The notes beneath the pieces are model-generated. The model saw only the letters and a program-made list of their open reading frames with translations, had not been told where the DNA came from and did not search any database. This document shows positions 1 through 11,915 of a stretch of 64,000 bases of DNA, one piece after another (position 1 is the stretch's first letter; each line of letters begins with the position of its first letter). The stretch spans positions 94,239,897 to 94,303,896 of the forward strand of contig OZ020599.1 in assembly GCA_963971535.1 (NCBI GenBank). The letters run 5' to 3'. The stretch comes from Notolepis coatsorum. Lineage: Eukaryota > Chordata > Actinopteri > Aulopiformes > Paralepididae. Made by a program: the position numbers and the translations under genes.

Positions 1-1549
1 TTCAGGGAAAGCCTTCCAAGTCTGCCATGCTGTTTTCTTCCCTCTTCCAGCAAATGCTGAGACTGTCGCATCCTGTGACAGCACAGGTACTTGGACCGAG
101 CTTGTTGGCTATTTCATGAACGCCAATATATCTGAGGTTGGTTCCACTACCAAGAGCAATCCACATTTCCTCTGGCTTGATCTTCCTAAACATGGCCACG
201 GCCAGGACTACAACATCGGTGTCAACAGTACAAATAGTCACCTTCTTGCAACCCTTCTGAACAGCATCTGACACATGCAGAAGCAAGCGGGTGTCTGCTT
301 CCTCGTGAGAACATGGGGTGAGATTTGTCACGTCACACTGGGGAGGAGAGCAGAGCACCATTTTGCCATGAGTTGCGTAAACTTCTTTTCTCTCATCTAC
401 TGTGATGCAAATGACTTGCTGAGAGAGGAATCCAAACAATTCTGTTTTGTTCTCATCAACACGCAGGAAGTCTTTCCAGTACTTTGGCAGTGCAGTGGTA
501 GGCATCACCAGTCTCCTGATTCCCTTCAAGTTGTATCTTCTGCTTTGACTGTTTTCACTGATGGGCAGCTGAACAAAAGCAATTTGTTCTTGGGCAGGGT
601 ATCTGTGACTGGCTTTGTTTGCTGCTCCAGGCGTTCTTCCACAAAGGTCTTGTACTGTTGTGCACCAAGGGACTCCACTTTCCTTACTGTGTGTGCAACT
701 GATGAACTCATGATGTCTTTAGAGTCAAGCACCAGGAGATCCTGACTCTTCAAGAAATGGGTTCCCCATCTCTTCGATCACTGCTGTGAGGGACCTAACA
801 TGTTTTATGAAGGTTTCTTGCACTGCTGGCTGCTGCTCGTGGTGACGATTTTCACTTTCTGGGGTGCTTTCATTCTCGAAATCTGTAGTCATTCTGGCAA
901 TTTCTGGACCTGCCACCATCCAGCGATGCAGTGCCCCAGGATTCTCTGTCAGGCCAACTGCTCCACCAGATACTTTGATGAGTGCGTTGTTCTGCTTGTG
1001 GCAGTGGTCAATTGCAATAGCAGAGAATTTGTGACTTGTTTTATGCACAACAAACTTTCCAACACGGAGCTGTGTGAGGGTTTCCACAGAGCTGAAAGTT
1101 GCCCTCCCGCAGTGATCTGACGTATATGAGCACGAGGACCTCAAGTGATAAGGTTTTCAACCAGTAGTTGAAATGCACACTTTCCTTGACTCGCTGTAGC
1201 TACCATTCTTCAAATGTTGGAGGGGACGCTTCAGGTATGCAGTGCTGATTGTAGGCCAGGTGCAGTGGCTTGTACAGGCTAGCAGCAGTAACTTGGTGGG
1301 CCTGTTTAGGTCCAGCTCAGCGGGTATCTGTCCAAATTCAAGAAGATGCCTGGCCAATGACACATAACCACTGCCTAGTGGTGGCTTGCTTGAGTGGGCA
1401 GGGCATTGCAAAGCTTCCCTTGTTTCCACTTGACAGAGAGCACAGAGTTCCCAGTTAGTGGGGCAATGCAGCTTCTTAGATGTAGAAGGCTGGGCTGGAT
1501 CAATCAGGATATGGAGTTTTGACATGATGCAGGCACAGTGTTGCATCAA
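1..1549 (-). pseudogene. Degenerate copy of a repeated PIN/FEN1-like gene family
   Basis: The minus strand carries consecutive pieces of one protein in shifting frames (about 1549-1157, 1144-725, 753-526, 529-2). The first has a cysteine pair followed by a CPAHS-like segment (CALCQVETREALQCPAHS). The second has NPGALHRWM. The last has EEADTRLLLHV, then TVDTDVVVLAV, then TGCDS. From memory this order matches a large, mostly uncharacterised family repeated in fish and invertebrate genomes; the spaced acidic residues recall PIN/FEN1 nuclease folds, which is inference. Frame changes and the divergent TGCDS tail indicate a dead or decaying copy. It is cut by the window edge, so the C-terminus is not visible. 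It lies in PEDS1 intron 5 or downstream of that gene. Confidence 0.6.
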
Positions 1550-3324
1550 ATTGCTGAAGAGTGTCGTAGGCTGCCTTGCCAGTAGCTAGCTGACACATAC
1601 AAAAATCCTGTAGTGAACATGAACATACCATATTGTAGATGTAAGTATATGTTGGTATTATTCTACGCATTTATTTATTTTTGTACATATTTAGTGAGAA
1701 AAATGTCATTAACACCCTCTTTGGAGGAATTAATGGTGAAGAGGTTGGAGGTGGATTGGCTAACATTACACAATGGCTAGCTAGCTAACTGTATTTCATT
1801 TCATTCATCATCAACAACATTTCATTCATCATCAACAGCTAGAAATAGTATTTGATCAATAAGAACACGATACAAATTCTCACCTGTCCATACATCAAAG
1901 TCTCTTCTCTGCAGTAAAATCATGCAACAAACTGACACATGGACACAAGTGAATGTGTTTATTAGAAAACTGCCATTTTAACAAACATATATATTATTAT
2001 AAAGGAGAACAATGGGACGAAAAGTGGAAAAATGCAATGCTGAGGTCAATGACCCCTCAAGGTCACCAGAGGTCAGTCTGAAAGTGTTTCCATGTCTGAA
2101 ATAAAACCTTGGGGTATGTAGATGATATGCTGAAAGTTTCATGCTTCTTTCATAAAATGCACAATTAGTTTGCTTAACCGCCCCACTACAACCTCATGAA
2201 AGCAAAAACATACGAGGTGAAAACTGGTGTTTTAGCCCTGTGTTGAAGTGCTAAAAGCATACTTAAAAAACCCAACACGAAAACCAACCACCATCCGTGG
2301 GCTCTGAGGCTACGTTGTTTAAAATCATGCACATGAGCCCTGGGTGTCCCGGGACACGTCTCATAATGTGGGGGTCCCAGGGACATGTGGGGGGGGGGGG
2401 GGGGGGGGGGGGGCAGGCAATCACAGGCAGTTTAGGCCTGGTCCCCGTCAAACCTCCTGCCGCCTCTCGTCAGATTACCCTGACAGGGCGGGACCCCACA
2501 TACATACCAACATGTCGACACGTACAGGGATTTCCACAAGCACACGTGGCAAAGGCTCTCGCTCATTACACACACCCTTATCAGGTCTTTGCCTTGACAT
2601 AATTGACATGAGCAGTGTTAGCTCTGTGTTGTCCACATTTTTATAGGATTCTATCACATTTTCATAACAATAGCAAATATAACTTACCCTGCGCCGTTTT
2701 CATTGAGGTTTCTTACAAATTAACGATGTTTTATTTGTCCTTTATATGCGGATAACATTCAAATCTTAAATTGTACCATTATGTTCCCGTTTTAGACAAC
2801 AAACATAATGCTAATAATGCACTTTTGTTAAGATAATTGGGTGACCATTCTCGATCACTGTACTCAGGTCCCATTAATAGTTTAACGCTGTTCAGATCGC
2901 GTTTTCCTAATCTGGTGCTGACCAGTGACCTGTGACCTGTGCTAAAGGTCTTGGGAATTGTATTCATGTTGTAGTCATAACATTTTCACCTTTTAATTTT
3001 AAACCAATGCTGCCATCTACTGACAACAGAAAGTGTTGTGTATCGTCTTCCGTAAACACCGTCGCCCAAAACACATTCTAGAGATTCCCACTTTTTACTG
3101 GTACATAGGTTCATATCTAATAGTCTTTAGATGACTAAATATAGATGAATACTCATGAAATTTGATATATATATTCTAAAATAAGTATAATTTCACTTCA
3201 TCTACCTGTCGACATGAAATTCCCAAACGCTGACGGTAAAAAAAGCCTGGATGTCACGCAAAATGGGGCGTGACCGAATTTGGTCCCAGACAATAAGAGT
3301 GACTGAGATTGGTCTACGTTCCGT
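1550..3324. other. No gene seen; AT-rich DNA with a poly-G run
   Basis: No coding signal. There is a 25-base G run at 2389-2413. Two stretches, about 2200-2340 and 3800-3910, are diverged copies of each other (both contain GTGGGCTCTGAG followed by TACGTTGTT), so both belong to an unnamed interspersed repeat. Confidence 0.5.
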
Positions 3325-3337
3325 TAAGTGAAAAGCA

Positions 3338-3796
3338 AGGGCGGCTGGGTAGTGCAGTGGAGAATGCACTCGCCTACCACCGCAGAGACTCTGGGATCGA
3401 ATCCAGCTGTTAGCGGTACCTCCGGCTTGGTCAGTCGTCCATACTAACACAATTGGCAGTGTTAGCGGGTGGGAAACCGGCGGGGTATGTGTCCTGGTCG
3501 TTGTAAACTGCGGTTCCTACTGGTCGGTCGGGGCGCCTATTCAGCAGGGAGGGGATAGGGGGGAAATAGCGTGAACCTCTGCACGCGTTACATTCCCCCA
3601 GTGAGAGTCCTCGCTGTCAGGTGAAAAGAAGCGGCTGGCTGACTCCACATGTATCGGAGGAGGCATGTGGTAGTTCTACACCCTCCCTAGGCTGACAGTG
3701 GGAAAATGCGCGCAACGACCAGGAAGGGAATTGGCATAACGACTAAATTGGGATGGGAGCAAAAATACAGAAAAAGTGAGAACAAAAATATATATA
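3338..3796 (+). mobile_element. tRNA-headed SINE, full length
   Basis: The element begins with a tRNA-like head: an A-box-like segment (GGGTAGTGCAGTGG) and a B-box-like GGGATCGAATCC, as expected for a polymerase III promoter. It is bounded by a 13-bp target-site duplication, TAAGTGAAAAGCA, at 3325-3337 and 3797-3809. The length is about 459 bp. Related copies are at 4330-4782 (minus), 7563-7925 (plus) and 48195-48698 (minus). It encodes no protein, so mobility would depend on a LINE. Confidence 0.8.
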
Positions 3797-4232
3797 TAAG
3801 TGAAAAGCATACGCGATGCATATGCTTTTTTTAATCACTTGAAAACCCTACATGAAAGACCAACCATCATTTGTGGGCTCTGAGCTTACGTTGTTCAAAA
3901 ACGTGTCACACGAGAACCACCACGGCTCCACTTCACAAGATAGACAATCGCCGATCGTTTACACTTCTTTACCAGAAAGGGTAACGTGGGCCACTTGTCA
4001 TTTTGTTTCGGGCACACATTAAACACATTTGAGTGACATCACTGCACGTTTGTTTCAACCAAAAAATGCCTCTCTCTCCAAGAGTGGTGTCTTTATTGAA
4101 CAAAAACATATGCAAACGGAGGTTTGGGGGGAATCACCGGCGTTTTTAGCTCGGTCCGCAACCCCTACCTCGTGCGTGCCTCGATGTGCTGCGCAATGCC
4201 TCAGACCGCGCTGAGCCAAACAGCGTTTATGA

Positions 4233-4815
4233 TGAATTGAAAACATGGGGGACCCTGATGTAACAAGACGAAAGTCTTTCTCCGGTCCGGCCTGCAACAA
4301 TTGTGTGTACCGAGCCGCACTGCATTGTTTTATTTTGTATCCACTTTTTCTCCTCATTTTCTATTTTCCTCCCATCCCAATTCCACTGTGCCAATTCTTC
4401 CCTCCCCTGTCTTGAACGTTGCTCGCATATGCCCCCCACTGGCCGGTTGTAGGGAGGATAGAAGCCTTGCATCACGTGTCCCCTCCGATACACGAGGAGG
4501 CAGCCCGTCACATCTTTTCACCTGCCAGCGCGGACTCTCATTGGCGAGGTGTAACGTGTGGGAGGCTCACACTACCCCTGCCATTTCCTGTCTCTGCTGT
4601 GCAGGCGTCCCCAACCGACCTGTAGGAGTCGCTGTCCACAACGTCCAGATTACCACCCATCAACTTCCACCCGCTATTGAGTTAGTATGACGGCCGGCCC
4701 AAGCCGGAGGCAACGCCGACAGCCGGAGTCGAACCCGGTGTCTCTTGCGTTGGTGACGAGCGCAATGTCCGCTGTGCCACCTAGCCGCACTGCATTGTTA
4801 ATACAATTTTCAATC
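4233..4815 (+). mobile_element. LINE 3' tail, split by a SINE
   Basis: The stretch 4233-4329 matches the start of the terminal portion of the (ATTC)n-tailed LINE found elsewhere in the window (GGGGGACCCTGATG, then ACAATTGTGTGTA). It is interrupted by a SINE and resumes after the duplicated target. Only the 3' tail of the LINE is present. Confidence 0.7.
4330..4782 (-). mobile_element. tRNA-headed SINE, inserted in a LINE tail
   Basis: Same family as 3338-3796 but on the opposite strand. Flanked by a 17-bp exact duplication (AGCCGCACTGCATTGTT) at 4313-4329 and 4783-4799. The tRNA-like head is at the right-hand end (CCGGAGTCGAACCCGG near 4723). It forms an inverted pair with the SINE about 0.5 kb to the left. 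Confidence 0.8.
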
Positions 4816-4859
4816 AAACAAAACTGGGAGAGGCAAGCAGTATTATTTTCACATTGACT

Positions 4860-5300
4860 GCCACATACATGTTCCGCGAAGCCGGGGTTCTTGGTTTAAC
4901 CCGAGCGCGCCAAGCGAAACATAATACAGGCTGTCCGGTGCTCACGCCTCCGATTAAACGGTGCAGCGGGCGACAGTGACAGCCTAAAAACGCTGGTGCG
5001 GCTCGACCACCGCCCGCCGCGCGCTGTCACTCTTCAGTCATCCTCCGGAGGAACTCTCTCGTCGGGTCTGAAGAAACTCTGTGACACGCGGCAAGCACCA
5101 AGCACTTCCTTCCTCTTCTCTTAGTCCGTCTAGGGAAGAGAGAAGAACGCTCTCTGGACTGCAGTCTCTCTTCCTCCAGTTGCATTTTGCGGCGTCGAGG
5201 TTGCTAGGCCCGACACGCCAGCGAGGAACCGGATGCCGGTCCAGGGAGCCGCCGCAATGAGCGGTGGAAGCCAAGCGATGGAAGTGCTGGTGGCGTTGCC
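4860..5300. promoter_or_regulatory. CpG-rich block, possible promoter or first exon
   Basis: CpG density and G+C content are far above the flanking AT-rich repeats (for example CGCCCGCCGCGCGCTG near 5007-5026). A GCCGCCGCAATGAGC string at 5249-5263 resembles a start context but opens only 22 codons. A minus-strand reading frame of 78 codons (5274-5038) is not recognised. In mammals UBE2V1 lies downstream of TMEM189 on the same strand, so a promoter for a left-hand neighbour is conceivable, but no UBE2V1 coding sequence was found. Confidence 0.3.
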
Positions 5301-6647
5301 ATCTCCAAACTTAAATTCACACTAATAACTATCTGTATCTCTCAAGCTACAGAGCGCATGTAGCAACACTTTCGAATGAAAGAACGAGGGAGGAGGAGCA
5401 CAGCACGCCGCTGGGTTATATGCGTGACCGGGAGTAGGCGTGGCTGGGTAGATGTAAGGTGCATGAGAAATACTTTCAATGTATACAATAGGTATAACGA
5501 GCTGTCCCAATATGGCGAAGCAGAACGCCAAAACGAAATATAACGGTCGCAAGTGTGGTTACTTTACAAAGCTAGATGCAGACAATGCTCACTGCAATAT
5601 TATATATATATATATATTAACAAATTGTTCTAAATAAATAATAATGATAATAAATAATTGTAAGTTTGGACATTTTCTTTTTTATAACTGAGGTAGGTAG
5701 ATTACATTTTTAGAGACTAAAGTGCAGAAAAAAGGTACTGTTGGGTACCGGTATCGATTCACAGGTACCGGTATCGGTTCAAATGTGAACAGTACCCAAC
5801 CCTAACTATCTCACTATTCCACATGGCCAGATGGAAGGAGAGAATCCACACAATTCTTTTTACAAGTGAAATACAAATACTTTAGGAGACCAGCAACAGC
5901 TGTCTAGAAGTAGAATTGGATGTGGCACATTATTGGGTGCACCGTTATGGTTCATAAACCTGAGAAATTCCAGTGGTTCTGCGAGTCAGTGAGTGCGTGA
6001 GTGAGTCAGTGAGTGAGCACAGCTGTCAAGACAGCGGTTCCAAAGAAGATGAAGGACCGGCAGGCAGAGGAGCAGTGAGGCATCTCGTCTCGCTCCATTC
6101 CCGGCAGGAATGAAATATAGCCAAATAATACAATTTTCATAGTAGGTGTACTAACTGATGTCACCCAGATGGGCAGGCTCAGCCCACTCCGCTCATAAGG
6201 CTGCAGGCATCTCTTTGTCATTACACTTCCAGTAGAAAGTAGGGCTCAGTGTAAAAATGCTCTTGAATGTTCATTAATTGCCCTCAAACTTATTTTGGGT
6301 CGGGGCACTTGACGAAACTACACGTCCCTCCCGACAACACCAGGGCCAGGTTCCCACGGGCATCTGAAGATAAAGAAAATGTTGCCCTTGATAGAGAACA
6401 TAATCATGGTGATATGGTTACAAAAAAGACATCACAATCTTCAAAATTACTTTTTCTTTTTCAATACTGATATACAGTACAGTACAGTCAATCTGCTTAG
6501 GTACTCACATGTTGGATAATCCAAACAAACAGTTTTTCATATTGTACCGCATGGTAACGGCATGTGCAATACAGTATCAAACAGGAACTAGCATTTCTCA
6601 ACTGCCATTCTCAAATATTTCAGGGATTTATTTGCGAGTAATCTGAC

Positions 6648-6649
<2 letters not shown>
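5301..6649. other. No gene seen; interspersed repeat fragments
   Basis: AT-rich. A repeat end at about 5690-5812 contains GGTACCG/CGGTATCG motifs, shared with 18895-19000 (same sense) and 25984-26090 (inverted), ending in ACCCAACCCTA. No supported exon. Confidence 0.45.

Positions 6650-6682
<33 letters not shown>
6650..6682. repeat. (TA)n microsatellite
   Basis: Uninterrupted alternation of T and A for about 33 bases. Confidence 0.95.
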
Positions 6683-6684
<2 letters not shown>

Positions 6685-6789
6685 CTGAATTCTGTCGTTA
6701 AAGGACCCAGGACGCCTATAGTAAAGAGTAGGGGGTTCCCCGACGTTCCTTCCCAATCAGGTCTCTGACATCAAGGCCACCTAATCATC

Positions 6790-7012
6790 CCTTCCCCTTA
6801 ATTGGCTGATATCAATCCCTGTCTCCTGAGCTGTTCAGCCATTGTGTAGTGTGATGTGTGCCTGGTGCCAGTGTATGGCAGCCATTGAGCCTGCGTAGTC
6901 CAAGGTTGGGTGCTACCAGTACCAGTGGTGGTGAAGGAGGCAATTTCCACCCTACATTGTAAAGCGATTTGAGTGTCTAGAAAAAGCGTTATATAAATGC
7001 AATTAATTATTA
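6790..7012 (+). repeat. SINE/LINE2-type 3' tail
   Basis: The end reads TTGTAAAGCGATTTGAG, then TATATAAATGCAATT and an ATT-rich tail, like the LINE2-type tails at 25140-25192 and (inverted) 50643-50700. The 5' limit is uncertain. Confidence 0.55.
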
Positions 7013-7562
7013 TTTTGTGCGTTGCGAAGGGGATATTGTAGTGGCTCCTGTCCGTGTGTCCGTCTGCACCAGCCATAGTTCCTACAGTTCCAATCCAATT
7101 TAAATAAAACTTTGCATAGGTTGACAGGAGGCCATGGACCTGTATTAAAAATAAATAGAATAGATAATTTTTACAACCGCAGCAGCTTGAACAGGCTATT
7201 GTTGGGGTGGTGAGAGTCCTTCACTATTCTGCAGGATCTGTACCTCCTGGTGTACAAGTCCTGCAGGGGTGGTAGTGCTCTAATTGGTCAATGACTCATC
7301 TCGTCATCAACCAGGACATGCTCATGTGAAACTTGTGTTATAAATCGATACATCTATTGATCTATGCACGAAAACCTCTTTTCCTCAGCAAGATTAGATT
7401 ATTTCCAATTTTCGCTATTGGGGCGAAACAAGACAGCTGGTCTGGCCAGAGAATGCACATCACTTTCACACGACACTATTCTACACACCCACTGCTAATC
7501 ACTGGGGAAGGAATCCTAACCAGGAGATGTATTTTTTACTTGCTTTAAAATACAAATACAAA

Positions 7563-7925
7563 CGGGCGGCCGGGTAGCGCAGCGGACTAAGCGTCTGTTT
7601 ACCACCACAGAGACAGTGGGATCGAATCCAGCTGTGGTGCCTCCGGCTTGGTCGACCGTCCATACCGACACAATTGGCAGTGTCAGCGGGTGGGAAGCCG
7701 GCGAGGGTGGGTCCTGGTCGTTGTAAAACAGCGACTCCTACAGTTCGGTCGGGGCGCCTGCACAGCAAGGGGAGGACCTGGGAGAGGTAGTGTGATCCTT
7801 CCACACGTTACACTCCCCCAGTGAGAGTCCGCGCTGCCAGGTGAAAAGAAGTGGGGATTGGCTACACATGTGTCGGAGGAAGCAGGTGATAGTCTCCGCC
7901 CTCCCAGACCGACGGTTACGGCCCT
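7563..7925 (+). mobile_element. tRNA-headed SINE, 3'-incomplete
   Basis: Begins GGGCGGCCGGGTAGCGCAGCG and keeps the B-box-like GGGATCGAATCC and the GGTCGGGGCGCCTG body segment of the 3338 family. The 3' portion stops earlier than in the full copy. Confidence 0.75.
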
Positions 7926-8280
7926 AATGTCAACGTGTTTCAATATAAGCGTTATGTATGGTGATAACGAGTATATTGTTAACTTAGCTCCGCTCCTCTA
8001 AGCCCGTCCTGACCCTTCTTTAATTCCTCCCTGCATCTTACTATCTCGCTCCAGACGCACTGCGTGTTAGCCTGTATGCTAGCTATTAGCCCCTCTGCCC
8101 ATTCTTCTAGGGTCGCTCTTCTCTCGTTTTTTCTTGTGTTCATCCTTTCTTTTCTCTTATATCATTGAATTGTCACTTTTTATTTAGTTTTGAGTTGCTT
8201 TACTTCCTTTTTTGATATTCATCGACCGGGAGCTCTTTCATGTGGCTGCTCACCAGAACGTCGCAAACCGGAAGTCCCGG

Positions 8281-8630
8281 TTAACCCTTTCACTACCACA
8301 TTACAGAAGGTTAAGCTTTCACTACCACACTACAGAAGGTTAAGCTTTCACTACCACACTACAGAAGGTTAACCGTCTGTAGTGTGGTAGTGAACCGTCT
8401 GTAGTGTGGTAGTGAAAGTGTTAACCTTATGTGGTGTGGTAGTGAAAGGGTTAACCCTTCGTCGTGTGGCAGTGAAAGGGTTAATCTTCTGTATTGTCGC
8501 AGCGAAAGGGTTAACCCTTTGGTGGTGTGGTAGTGAAAGGGTTAACCCTTTGTCGTGTGGCAGTGACCTTCTGTATTGTCGCAGTGAAAGGGTTAACCCT
8601 TTGGTAGTGTGGTAGTGAAAGGGTTAAGTG
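8281..8630. repeat. Palindromic (head-to-head) minisatellite
   Basis: About 12 units of roughly 27-32 bp built from GGTTAACCCTTTCACTACC and CACACTACAG. The first units run in one orientation; after about 8373 they switch to the reverse complement (CTGTAGTGTGGTAGTGAA). The same unit occurs as an inverted array at 21309-21511 and as one copy near 26763-26792. Confidence 0.85.
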
Positions 8631-8639
8631 AGTGAGTGG

Positions 8640-9972
8640 TGAGTGTGCACAGTGATGAAAGTTGCGTAGGGGGACAGCAGCACTTGCAGGCTTTGCCTGC
8701 TTGCGCATTGGGTGTGCAAGTGCCCTTCTAGTTTCCATTAGTAATATCTCCGATAGCAAAATTATGTTGAAACCTTTATTTATACTCTGGTGAGCTCCGA
8801 GGTGAGGCCACCTCATTTACAGAACTGCCGAGTGTACAACAAGATAAAACAACAAAACAATGTGCAGTGCAATCAGTTAAAAACAGTTACAACATGAAAC
8901 TCGGGTATTGCAGATTAAGCTTTGATTTTCCTATGTTGGCTTATGTTCTTTTCGGTAACAGTTTTTGTTGATTGTTGATTTTTTGTTTGTTTCTTTGTTT
9001 TATCTTGCAAACTTAAACTTTTTTTGTTCTTTTCGGGATCGGTTTTTGATTGTTGATTTTTTTTGTTTGTTTGTTATATTTTGAAAACTTTAACTTTTTT
9101 GAATTTGTTTTTGAATTAGGGGTAGGTTGCTCTATAAGCCTTCGGCTTCAAACCCATCGTTTTCGTTTGTTTATTTGTAAAAATCTTTGAAAAATTATTT
9201 GTTTATGTTTTTTTTTTTTTTTTTTGATATTTTTGTACAAATCTTTCCATTATTCACAGTGTATCTTTTCACAGCATAGTATCCAACATCCAAGATTCGT
9301 CTTTTTCGTTTTTGTAGCAACATACAAAACATGTAAGAGACTCATACAAACACATTAATAACTGACATGTTTATTTATTTGTAAACATTCGAAATAAAAA
9401 TAATTCATTCATTCATTCATAGAGAAATTAAATCAGACGTTTAAATTCCGTAAGGGAAGGAAGAACTTCCAACTTTAACTTTGACTGAATGTCATTACAG
9501 GAGTTGGGGCTGCATAAGAGAATGCCGTCCTGCTGCCGAGTCATGTACTAGTCCGTGGTGCTTTAATGTGATCCAGTTACTTGGATCGTGTTTGATGGGC
9601 TGGAGCATTCCTGTCCAACAGGGCAGCTATATACGGTGGCTGTTTGAGCCAATGATAGTCTCGCCGAGCTGCCAGGGATGACCAACCAACCTTAAGTATA
9701 TCATACCTATCTCCAGTAATACATCCAAGTGCAGAGTGGTACAGAGTCCAAGGGTTTCAGGGTGGAAGCTGAAGCATGACTATCTATGTATCACTGTAAG
9801 TGCTGTTATGCTGTTGCATAAATACTCTATATTAATGATAATACATTTATTCGTGATTGATTTCTTAATTTCATGTACAAACTTAAAGTAATAAACAGAT
9901 GAATAATTTGATGCATAAATAATTCGATGTAAAGGTAAAATATAAATAGGTGGTTTGATGTACAGTAAATTC
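8640..9972. other. No gene seen; T-rich, duplicated AT-rich block
   Basis: About 8930-9020 and 9020-9100 are diverged tandem copies of a segment with TGTTCTTTTCGG and GATTGTTGATTTTT. A short (ATTC)n run lies near 9407-9420. No exon could be supported. Confidence 0.45.
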
Positions 9973-9973
9973 A

Positions 9974-10460
9974 TTGGTCAAAGGCAGAGCAGGAGGCTCT
10001 ACAGAGGGTGGTGAAGGCGGCAGGCAGGATCGTCGGGACTCCTCTACCAAACATCACCTCCGTCTTCACCTCCCGCTGCCTCCACCGCTCCAAATGTATC
10101 ATCAAGGACCAGTCTCACCCAGAACATCACCTCTTTCAGCTCCTTCCCTCAGGGAGGAGATACCGGTCCATACATGCCAAGAGTTCAAGATTTAAGAACA
10201 GCTTTTTCCCCCAAGCAGTCAGACTGTTAAACGCTCATTGACTGTCCCCTCACGTGCACCATGCACTTACCTGGACTTGATAATCACTGATTACCACCCA
10301 TCATGCACTTTATTATTTAAAATATTCTGTTACAGTATGTACAGTGTTATATGTGTTATGTGTTTATGTATGTATATATTGTACTACGGTCTGTGGCAGC
10401 TCCCCTGAAATTTCGTTGTATACTGTGCAATGACAATTAAAAGTCTATTCTATTCAACAG
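9974..10460 (+). mobile_element. LINE 3' end with C-terminal reverse-transcriptase remnant
   Basis: In one frame, about 10001-10230, the peptide contains RVVKAAGRIVGTPLPN, then SRCLHRSKCIIKD, LLPSGRRYRSI and FFPQAVRLLN. This is the typical C-terminus of fish non-LTR reverse transcriptases. It is followed by an untranslated tail ending GACAATTAAAAGTCTATTCT. The copy is truncated at its 5' end. Confidence 0.75.
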
Positions 10461-10534
10461 TTAAAAGCAATAAGGCACAAAATCTCGAGTGTTACATTTA
10501 AGAGTGGAAATGACAGAACTGGGTCTCTCCCGCT

Positions 10535-11821
10535 AATGGACTTCAGGTGAGCAGGTGTCTCTCTCTCTCTAATGGACTTCAGGTGAGCAGGTGTCTCTCT
10601 CTCTCTGATGGACTTCAGGTGAGCAGGTGTCTCTCTCTCTCTGATGGACTTCAGGTGAGCAGGTGTCTCTCTCTCTCTCTCTCTCTCTGATGGACGTCAG
10701 GTGAGCAGGTGTCTCTCTCTCTCTGATGGACTTCAGGTGAGCAGGTGTCTCTCTCTCTCTGATGGACGTCAGGTGAGCAGGTGTCTCTCTCTCTCTGATG
10801 GACGTCAGGTGAGCAGGTGTCTCTCTCTCTCTCTCTCTCTGATGGACTTCAGGTGAGCAGGTGTCTCTCTCTCTCTGATAGACTTCAGGTGAGCAGGTGT
10901 CTCTCTCTCTCTCTGATGGACGTCAGGTGAGCAGGTGTCTCTCTCTCTCTCTAATGGACGTCAGGTGAGCAGGTGTCTCTCTCTCTCTCTAATGGACTTC
11001 AGGTGAACAGGTGTCTCTCTCTCTCTCTAATGGACTTCAGGTGAACAGGTGTCTCTCTCTCTCTCTCTAATGGACTTCAGGTGAGCAGGTGTCTCTCTCT
11101 CTCTGATGGACTTCAGGTGGGCAGGTGTCTCTCTCTCTCTGATGGACGTCAGGTGAACAGGTGTCTCTCTCTCTCTCTCTCTCTCTAATGGACTTCAGGT
11201 GAGCAGGTGTCTCTCTCTCTCTCTGATGGACTTCAGGTGAGCAGGTGTCTCTCTCTCTCTGATGGACTTCAGGTGAGCAGGTGTCTCTCTCTCTCTCTAA
11301 TGGACCTCAGGTGAGCAGGTGTCTCTCTCTCTCTCTAATGCACTTCAGGTGAGCAGGTGTCTCTCTCTCTCTGATGGACTTCAGGTGAGCAGGTGTCTCT
11401 CTCTCTCTCTAATGGACTTCAGGTGAGCAGGTGTCTCTCTCTCTAATGGACTTCAGGTGAGCAGGTGTCTCTCTCTCTAATGGACTTCAGGTGAGCAGGT
11501 GTCTCTCTCTCTAATGGACTTCAGGTGAGCAGGTCTCTCTCTCTCTCTAATGGACGTCAGGTGAGCAGGTGTCTCTCTCTCTGATGGACTTCAGGTGAAC
11601 AGGTGTCTCTCTCTCTCTCTCTAATGGACGTCAGGTGAGCAGGTGTCTCTCTCTCTCTGATGGACTTCAGGTGAACAGGTGTCTCTCTCTCTCTCTGATG
11701 GACTTCAGGTGAGCAGGTGTCTCTCTCTCTCTGATGGACTTCAGGTGAGCAGGTGTCTCTCTCTCTCTGATGGACGTCAGGTGAGCAGGTGTCTCTCTCT
11801 CTAATGGACTTCAGGTGAGCA

Positions 11822-11857
<36 letters not shown>

Positions 11858-11915
11858 GGACTTCAGGTGAGCAGGTGTCTCTCTCTCTGATGGACTTCAG
11901 GTGAGCAGGTGTCTC
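10535..11915 (+). repeat. Minisatellite of about 37 units with paired CAGGTG E-boxes
   Basis: Unit of about 34-46 bp: ATGGACTTCAGGTGAGCAGG, then TGTCTCTC and a variable (TC)n tract. Each unit carries CAGGTG twice, spaced 8 bp, and a polypyrimidine tract followed by TTCAG joined directly to GTGAGC. Variants include GACGTCAG for GACTTCAG and GTGAACAGG for GTGAGCAGG. Most length variation is in the (TC)n tract. It lies in PEDS1 intron 5 or just beyond the gene, antisense to it. Confidence 0.95.

Noticed and set aside
6835-6905. Minus-strand ATGGCTGAACAGC as the missing PEDS1 last exon
   Set aside because: Resembles WLN only by chance; the frame then reads into a SINE/LINE2 tail with no further similarity.
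8281-8630. TTAACCC repeats as interstitial telomere sequence
   Set aside because: The hexamer occurs once per about 30-bp unit, not in tandem as TTAGGG would.
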